This document shows, piece by piece, positions 60,775 through 64,000 of a DNA stretch of 64,000 nucleotides (position 1 is its first letter; every line of letters starts with the position of its first letter). The notes below the pieces were generated by a model. It did not search any database, was not told where the DNA came from, and saw only the letters and a program-made list of their open reading frames with translations. This DNA comes from BAIKAL-G1 sp943369525 (GTDB lineage: Bacteria; Cyanobacteriota; Cyanobacteriia; PCC-6307; Cyanobiaceae): the NCBI GenBank assembly GCA_943369525.1, contig CALRNL020000001.1, positions 532,782-596,781 on the forward strand, written 5' to 3'. The translations under genes were made by a program, and so were the position numbers.

Positions 60775-61767
60775 GTGACCAGCCTTCGGGGCGACTCCTC
60801 CGGCGGGGAACCCCTGCTTTGGCTCCAGCTCCTGGGGCTGGCGGCCTGGCCCCTCGAGGCCCTGGGCCTGCTGCTCCTGCTGGCCGGCGGCGATCCCGGC
60901 CCCTTTCCCCTGGTGGAGCGCCTGTTCTGCTGGGGCCTGGGGGCATTGCTGCCGGCGGTGCTGTTTTGGCGCCTCCCCCCCGATCCCTGGTCGTTGCTGC
61001 TGGCGCAGGTGCCCCTGCGGGGCCGCCGCGAGCGCCAGCGGCGCCTCAGTGCCCTGCCCTCCAGCCTGGGCCTGCGGCTGGTAGCCGCTGCAGGCATCCT
61101 GCCCTTGCTGGCGTTGGTCTGGTGGGCCGATCGCCAGGGCGGCATCGCCTGGAGCCTCTCACCCCTGGCTGCCACGCCGCGGCTTGTCGTGCTGCTGATT
61201 TGCAGCCCCCTGCTGGCCCTGATGCTCTGGCAGTGGCACCAGCTCGTCCAGGCGATCTGGCTGCTGACCCGCCCCCCCCTCCCTGGGGACGACCCCATTC
61301 CCCAAGGGGGGGGACAGGCCCAGGGGCCACGCCTCAACCTGGGCCTACCCCTGCTGCTTTTGCCCCCCCTGGCCAATCCGCCGGCCCGGGCCAAGCAACC
61401 TGTTGAGGGAGAACAACCGACCCTGGCGGTTGCTGTCGAGGCCCAGGCCCAGGTCCCGGCTTCGACCCGGGTCCAGGCCCCAGGCACCGATCATGCCGAT
61501 CCCCAGGCCCCATCAGCGGCGCCTGAACCACCCCAGCCCAACCCAGATTTTGGACTGGTCCCCGGGCCGGTAGACGAAGCAACCGACCCCAGCCCCTCGC
61601 CAGGCCCTGCGGCCGAAGCGGCAACGGCCTTAGGGACCAGACCGTCAACCCCTATCGACGCCACTGTTCCTGCCTTCGGAGACAGGGCTAGGGCCATCGC
61701 GATGGCGATCGACGACCAACAGCCCGCCGAAGACGGCGAGGGCAACCAGCTGAATCAGCAGATCTGA
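60775..61767 (+). CDS. Low-complexity-tail membrane protein
   Basis: This 330-residue protein starts at a GTG 2 bases after the infB stop. The N-terminal 180 residues contain about four hydrophobic segments (LLWLQLLGLAAWPLEALGLL; LVAAAGILPLLALVWW; LVVLLICSPLLALMLWQWHQ). The rest is Pro/Ala/Gly/Gln-rich. This organisation matches a cyanobacterial family annotated only by its low-complexity tail. Its last 123 bases are antisense to the 3' end of the DUF3493 gene. Confidence 0.8.
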   Translation: MTSLRGDSSGGEPLLWLQLLGLAAWPLEALGLLLLLAGGDPGPFPLVERLFCWGLGALLPAVLFWRLPPDPWSLLLAQVPLRGRRERQRRLSALPSSLGLRLVAAAGILPLLALVWWADRQGGIAWSLSPLAATPRLVVLLICSPLLALMLWQWHQLVQAIWLLTRPPLPGDDPIPQGGGQAQGPRLNLGLPLLLLPPLANPPARAKQPVEGEQPTLAVAVEAQAQVPASTRVQAPGTDHADPQAPSAAPEPPQPNPDFGLVPGPVDEATDPSPSPGPAAEAATALGTRPSTPIDATVPAFGDRARAIAMAIDDQQPAEDGEGNQLNQQI

Positions 61768-61944
61768 GCCGAGCACCTCAACGCCGCTGGCAGACCGCAT
61801 GGCCATGGTGGCCAAGCCGATGGCGGCGGAGGCTGTCAGGGCCAACCACAGGGCCCGCCGCACGCCCCGCCAGGGGGTGCGGGCTTCCTGCAGCAACTTG
61901 GCCCGCAGGGCCGGATCCAGGGGCTCGGACGATCGGGGAGCCAT
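61645..61944 (-). CDS. DUF3493 family protein (LPA1/Rep27-like)
   Basis: This is a 99-residue protein. DPALRAKLLQEARTPWRGVR, then RALWLALTASAAIGLATMAM and a second hydrophobic segment, matches DUF3493, related to plant LPA1 and algal REP27, which assist photosystem II assembly; the role here is inference. The start ATG is at 61944. The C-terminal 40 codons overlap the convergent low-complexity-tail gene. The conserved domain reaches into that overlap. Confidence 0.8.
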   Translation of the reverse strand: MAPRSSEPLDPALRAKLLQEARTPWRGVRRALWLALTASAAIGLATMAMRSASGVEVLGSDLLIQLVALAVFGGLLVVDRHRDGPSPVSEGRNSGVDRG

Positions 61945-61987
61945 GCAAGGACCACAGGTTCGGCCCGAATGCTAATTTGCTGGGGAC

Positions 61988-62059
<72 letters not shown>

Positions 62060-62401
62060 TTCGAGACAGACAAGGGTTTTAGATTGGGGCCAAGCCAATC
62101 CTTAACCCATTGACTATCCTCTGATTGAGATTAATGAACTGGCCCAGGGATCCCAGCCCCAGATTTGCTAGTTCGCCCAACGGTATTCCCGCTGGTTGAC
62201 AAACAAGCAAACCAAGACCCGACAGGCGAAGTCAACCGTGGATGCCTAACGATCAGCTCCATGGGCTGCATCAGCTTTGCCCCCCTGGTTCCAGCCAGGT
62301 CCGATAGGGCCAGGGACCGGGCCCCAGCCAGTGCCGGAAGCATGACCAAGGCTGCGCCAATGTTCATCAAGTACGGCCCCAGGCCCAAAACCCAGGCAGA
62401 C
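62060..62401. other. Gene-free, AT-richer interval between tRNA-Thr and the riboswitch
   Basis: No convincing protein gene is seen on either strand; one 85-codon minus-strand frame (62131-62388) lacks recognisable features. A promoter-like pair TTGACT (62110-62115) and TAATGA (62132-62137), spaced 16 bases, is present on the plus strand. A TTGACA at 62196-62201 has no good -10. The transcript could be the long leader of hupE or a separate small RNA. Confidence 0.4.
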
Positions 62402-62551
62402 TGGTCTGGATCGGTTTTTCAGGTCCATCCTGGAAAGGCAACGAGGAAAGTCCGGCGCAAATCCGGCGCTGTCCCGCAACTGTGAAGGGGCCTTGCCTCC
62501 AGCCAGAACGCTCGCCGCTCCAACTCCCCTCAACCCCGGCGTGGACCGGGA
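62402..62551 (+). promoter_or_regulatory. Cobalamin (B12) riboswitch controlling hupE
   Basis: The core GAGGAAAGTCCGG, AAATCCGG, CTGTCCCGCAACTGTGA (62440-62486) and the B12-box-like AGCCAGAACGCTCGCC (62500-62516) match the cobalamin riboswitch consensus. A hairpin CCCGG/CCGGG (62535-62550) follows. It has no T-tract and overlaps the purine-rich stretch just before the ATG at 62558, so control is probably at translation initiation (inference). Confidence 0.9.
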
Positions 62552-62557
62552 TCGACG

Positions 62558-63193
62558 ATGAACGCCCCACTCCGCACGAGCATCCGCACCAGCCGTATGC
62601 CGCTCCGTGGCCTGGCCCCCCTGGTGGCCATCGCCGCCTTGGCGGTGGTCGTCTCCGGCCAACCGGCCGCCGCCCATGGCATTGCTGGCGGTGGGCTGGG
62701 CAGCGGCTTCCTCCATCCCCTGCTGGGCAGTGACCACCTGCTCCTGCTGCTCGGCGTCGGCGCCGCTGCCGCCAGCCTCTCCGCCCAACTGCTCCTCTGG
62801 GGCTTAGGCGGGGCCCTGGCCGGTGGCGTTTACGGCGCCCTCGGCGGCGGGCTGCCCGCCGCCGAAGTCCTGGCCGCTCTGGCGATCTCGGCAGTGGCCG
62901 CCCTGGTGCTGCGCAACCAAAGCAGCCCCAGCACCGGCGCCAAGTCGGGACTGGACCTCGCCGGCGGCGTGGTTGGCGCAGCTGTGGCCATCCATGCCAT
63001 GCTCCACGGCCAGGAGGCCCCTGCCGGGCTGGCCGCCGCCAGCTGGTGGCTGGGTGCCTTGGCCGCATCGGCCCTGGTGGCCGGTGGCAGCTATCTGGTG
63101 CTGCGCCAGCAGCCGGCGACCTGGAGCCAGCGGCTGGCCGTCGGCCTGGCCCTGGCAGGCGGCCTGCTGGCCTTCGCGCCCGTGCTCGGCTGA
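62558..63193 (+). CDS. hupE: HupE/UreJ-family transporter, probable cobalt importer
   Basis: This 211-residue protein has a signal peptide ending PAAAH-GIAGG, leaving a histidine near the new N-terminus. Six membrane segments follow. It carries the family motif HPLLGSDHLLLLLGVG with His53, Asp59 and His60, and AIHAMLHGQEAP with His146, His150 and Glu153 as metal ligands. HupE/UreJ proteins carry nickel or cobalt; placement under a cobalamin riboswitch points to cobalt. It is followed by a terminator. Confidence 0.9.
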   Translation: MNAPLRTSIRTSRMPLRGLAPLVAIAALAVVVSGQPAAAHGIAGGGLGSGFLHPLLGSDHLLLLLGVGAAAASLSAQLLLWGLGGALAGGVYGALGGGLPAAEVLAALAISAVAALVLRNQSSPSTGAKSGLDLAGGVVGAAVAIHAMLHGQEAPAGLAAASWWLGALAASALVAGGSYLVLRQQPATWSQRLAVGLALAGGLLAFAPVLG

Positions 63194-63241
63194 GGCTGGC
63201 CCCTGGGCCCAGAAGCCCCTTGCCGCCAAAGGCTGGCATCC

Positions 63242-63276
63242 GCCCAGGCTCCCTCCCCAGGGGGCCTGGGCTTTTT
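63242..63276 (+). terminator. Rho-independent terminator after hupE
   Basis: GCCCAGGC (63242-63249) pairs with GCCTGGGC (63264-63271), with a further C4/G4 pairing inside, followed by TTTTT. It lies 49 bases after the hupE stop. Confidence 0.88.
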
Positions 63277-63425
63277 GCTGGGCAGTTCATCGCCCTCCTA
63301 GCTGCCGATCCCCCGAGCTGGGCTGGGGCAAATCCAGGGCCCGGCGCCAGCCCATCGGGCCGGTGCCGGGGGATCACGGCCGAGCTCCGGCTCCAAGACC
63401 ACGGCCAGGCCTGCATGCTGGGGGC

Positions 63426-63983
63426 ATGGAACACGCCCCTGGGACCGACCAATCACAGCTGCCTGACGCGGAGGTCCTGCTGGAGCTGGAACGGCGCTGC
63501 CGTTACCTAGGCACGGGCCTGGGGGCCGAAGGGTTGCTCGGCCCTTGGCAGTTGGAGCAAACCTGGGCCAAGGGCCAGATCAAGTCCGCCGCCGCCAGCT
63601 CCTGGCTGCTACGCAGCTTGGCGGCCCAATTACGGATCGAAGCGGGCCCAAGCCCAGGCCAACTGCGGCTGATCAATCGCGTCAGCCTCGGTGCCCTCAG
63701 CCTCCAGTTCAGCGGCCAGGGCCAGCTCCAGGGGCGCCGCCCCCTGCTGGTCTTCTCGTTCGAACGGGTGCAATTGCAACTCGGCTCCCTCAACCTGCTG
63801 GATCGGGCCATCGCCAAACCGGACACGGCCAAGCTGCCCTTCTTTGCCCTAATCGGCAGGGGTAGCCAGGTGGACGGGGAGGGATGGGCCGGCCGGCAGT
63901 GGCTGGCGGCGCGGGGTCGCGGTGGAGGTTTGGCCCTATGGGTTCTGCCGGAGCCAGCGCTTGATGCCCTGCAGGCTAAGTAG
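63426..63983 (+). CDS. Possible PAP/fibrillin-like lipid-associated protein
   Basis: This 185-residue soluble protein begins at the ATG at 63426. GPWQLEQTWAKGQ near the N-terminus, INRVSLGALSLQFSG, LLVFSFERVQLQLGSLNLLD and a C-terminal RGRGGGLALWVL follow the strand order of plastid lipid-associated (PAP/fibrillin) proteins, which bind lipids or pigments near thylakoids. The similarity is by eye only. It is separated from hupE by a terminator. The window ends 17 bases after its stop. Confidence 0.65.
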   Translation: MEHAPGTDQSQLPDAEVLLELERRCRYLGTGLGAEGLLGPWQLEQTWAKGQIKSAAASSWLLRSLAAQLRIEAGPSPGQLRLINRVSLGALSLQFSGQGQLQGRRPLLVFSFERVQLQLGSLNLLDRAIAKPDTAKLPFFALIGRGSQVDGEGWAGRQWLAARGRGGGLALWVLPEPALDALQAK

Positions 63984-64000
63984 GTCCTGGTTCATGGCTT

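Noticed and set aside
57121..60946. Large minus-strand frames (600 and 744 codons) opposite infB
   Set aside because: They are mirror images of the repetitive IF-2 linker and GTPase codons in GC-rich DNA; no start context or homology is visible.
62131..62388. 85-codon minus-strand frame in the gene-free interval before hupE
   Set aside because: Weak composition, no recognisable feature and no neighbour logic; kept as non-coding.
62440..62456. GAGGAAAGTCCGG resembling the RNase P RNA signature
   Set aside because: The surrounding bases match the cobalamin riboswitch core and B12 box, and the rest of RNase P RNA is absent.

Overview
The window is a contiguous piece of a GC-rich cyanobacterial chromosome. 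The evidence is an atp operon with a b' subunit gene, a split RNA polymerase beta-prime (rpoC1/rpoC2), allophycocyanin and core-membrane linker genes, a high-light-inducible protein, Ycf35, PII, and a biotin operon of the bioF-bioK-bioC-bioD-bioA type known from the marine and freshwater Synechococcus/Cyanobium/Prochlorococcus clade. High GC with phycobilisome genes fits a Cyanobium-like or estuarine Synechococcus better than a low-GC Prochlorococcus. The genus is inference. No plasmid, phage, IS element or CRISPR array was seen.

Layout. 1-1577 (minus): a 2OG-Fe(II) oxygenase, a [2Fe-2S] ferredoxin, a small unknown protein and the start of a DUF3326 gene, tightly packed. 1592-7593 (minus): ATP synthase operon atp1-atpB-atpE-atpG'-atpF-atpH-atpA-atpG, with structured spacers, preceded by a methyltransferase gene. 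9163-13943 (plus): apcE, then apcA-apcB-apcC, with terminators after apcE and after apcC. 14086-17378 (plus): ftsW, ccdA and ccs1. 17558-19704: queF (minus), glnB (plus, with an NtcA-type site) and a TlyA-like methyltransferase (minus). 19795-21703 (plus): a small unknown protein, purB and a tiny membrane protein. 21684-24446 (minus): a large Ski2/DSHCT helicase. 24528-25822: an unknown protein and a K+-channel-like protein with a non-canonical selectivity filter. 25987-30745 (plus): the biotin operon.

30788-36708 is mostly minus strand: DUF3143, a J-domain membrane protein, an aldo/keto reductase, a [4Fe-4S] protein, Ycf35, DUF2997, a HEAT-repeat protein and a tiny membrane protein, with rsmG on plus. 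36911-38191 (plus) is an AmpG-like permease. 38237-50437 (minus) runs rpsT, tatD, rpoB, rpoC1, rpoC2, a strong terminator, hli and rlmN. 50540-54108: hisD (plus), then htrA-type protease and rpiA (minus). 54243-61767 (plus): a small unknown protein, rimP, nusA, ylxR, infB and a low-complexity-tail membrane protein that overlaps a convergent DUF3493 gene. 61988 onward: tRNA-Thr(CGU), a cobalamin riboswitch with a HupE-type candidate cobalt transporter, and a protein resembling the PAP/fibrillin family.

Most genes are housekeeping and photosynthetic functions in expected cyanobacterial order. The less ordinary signals are RNA or DNA structures in the atp operon, terminators placed directly before start codons, the NtcA site at glnB, the riboswitch-controlled transporter, the degenerate channel, and several small uncharacterised proteins in conserved-looking contexts. 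Non-ATG starts (GTG and TTG) are common, so several N-termini are uncertain.
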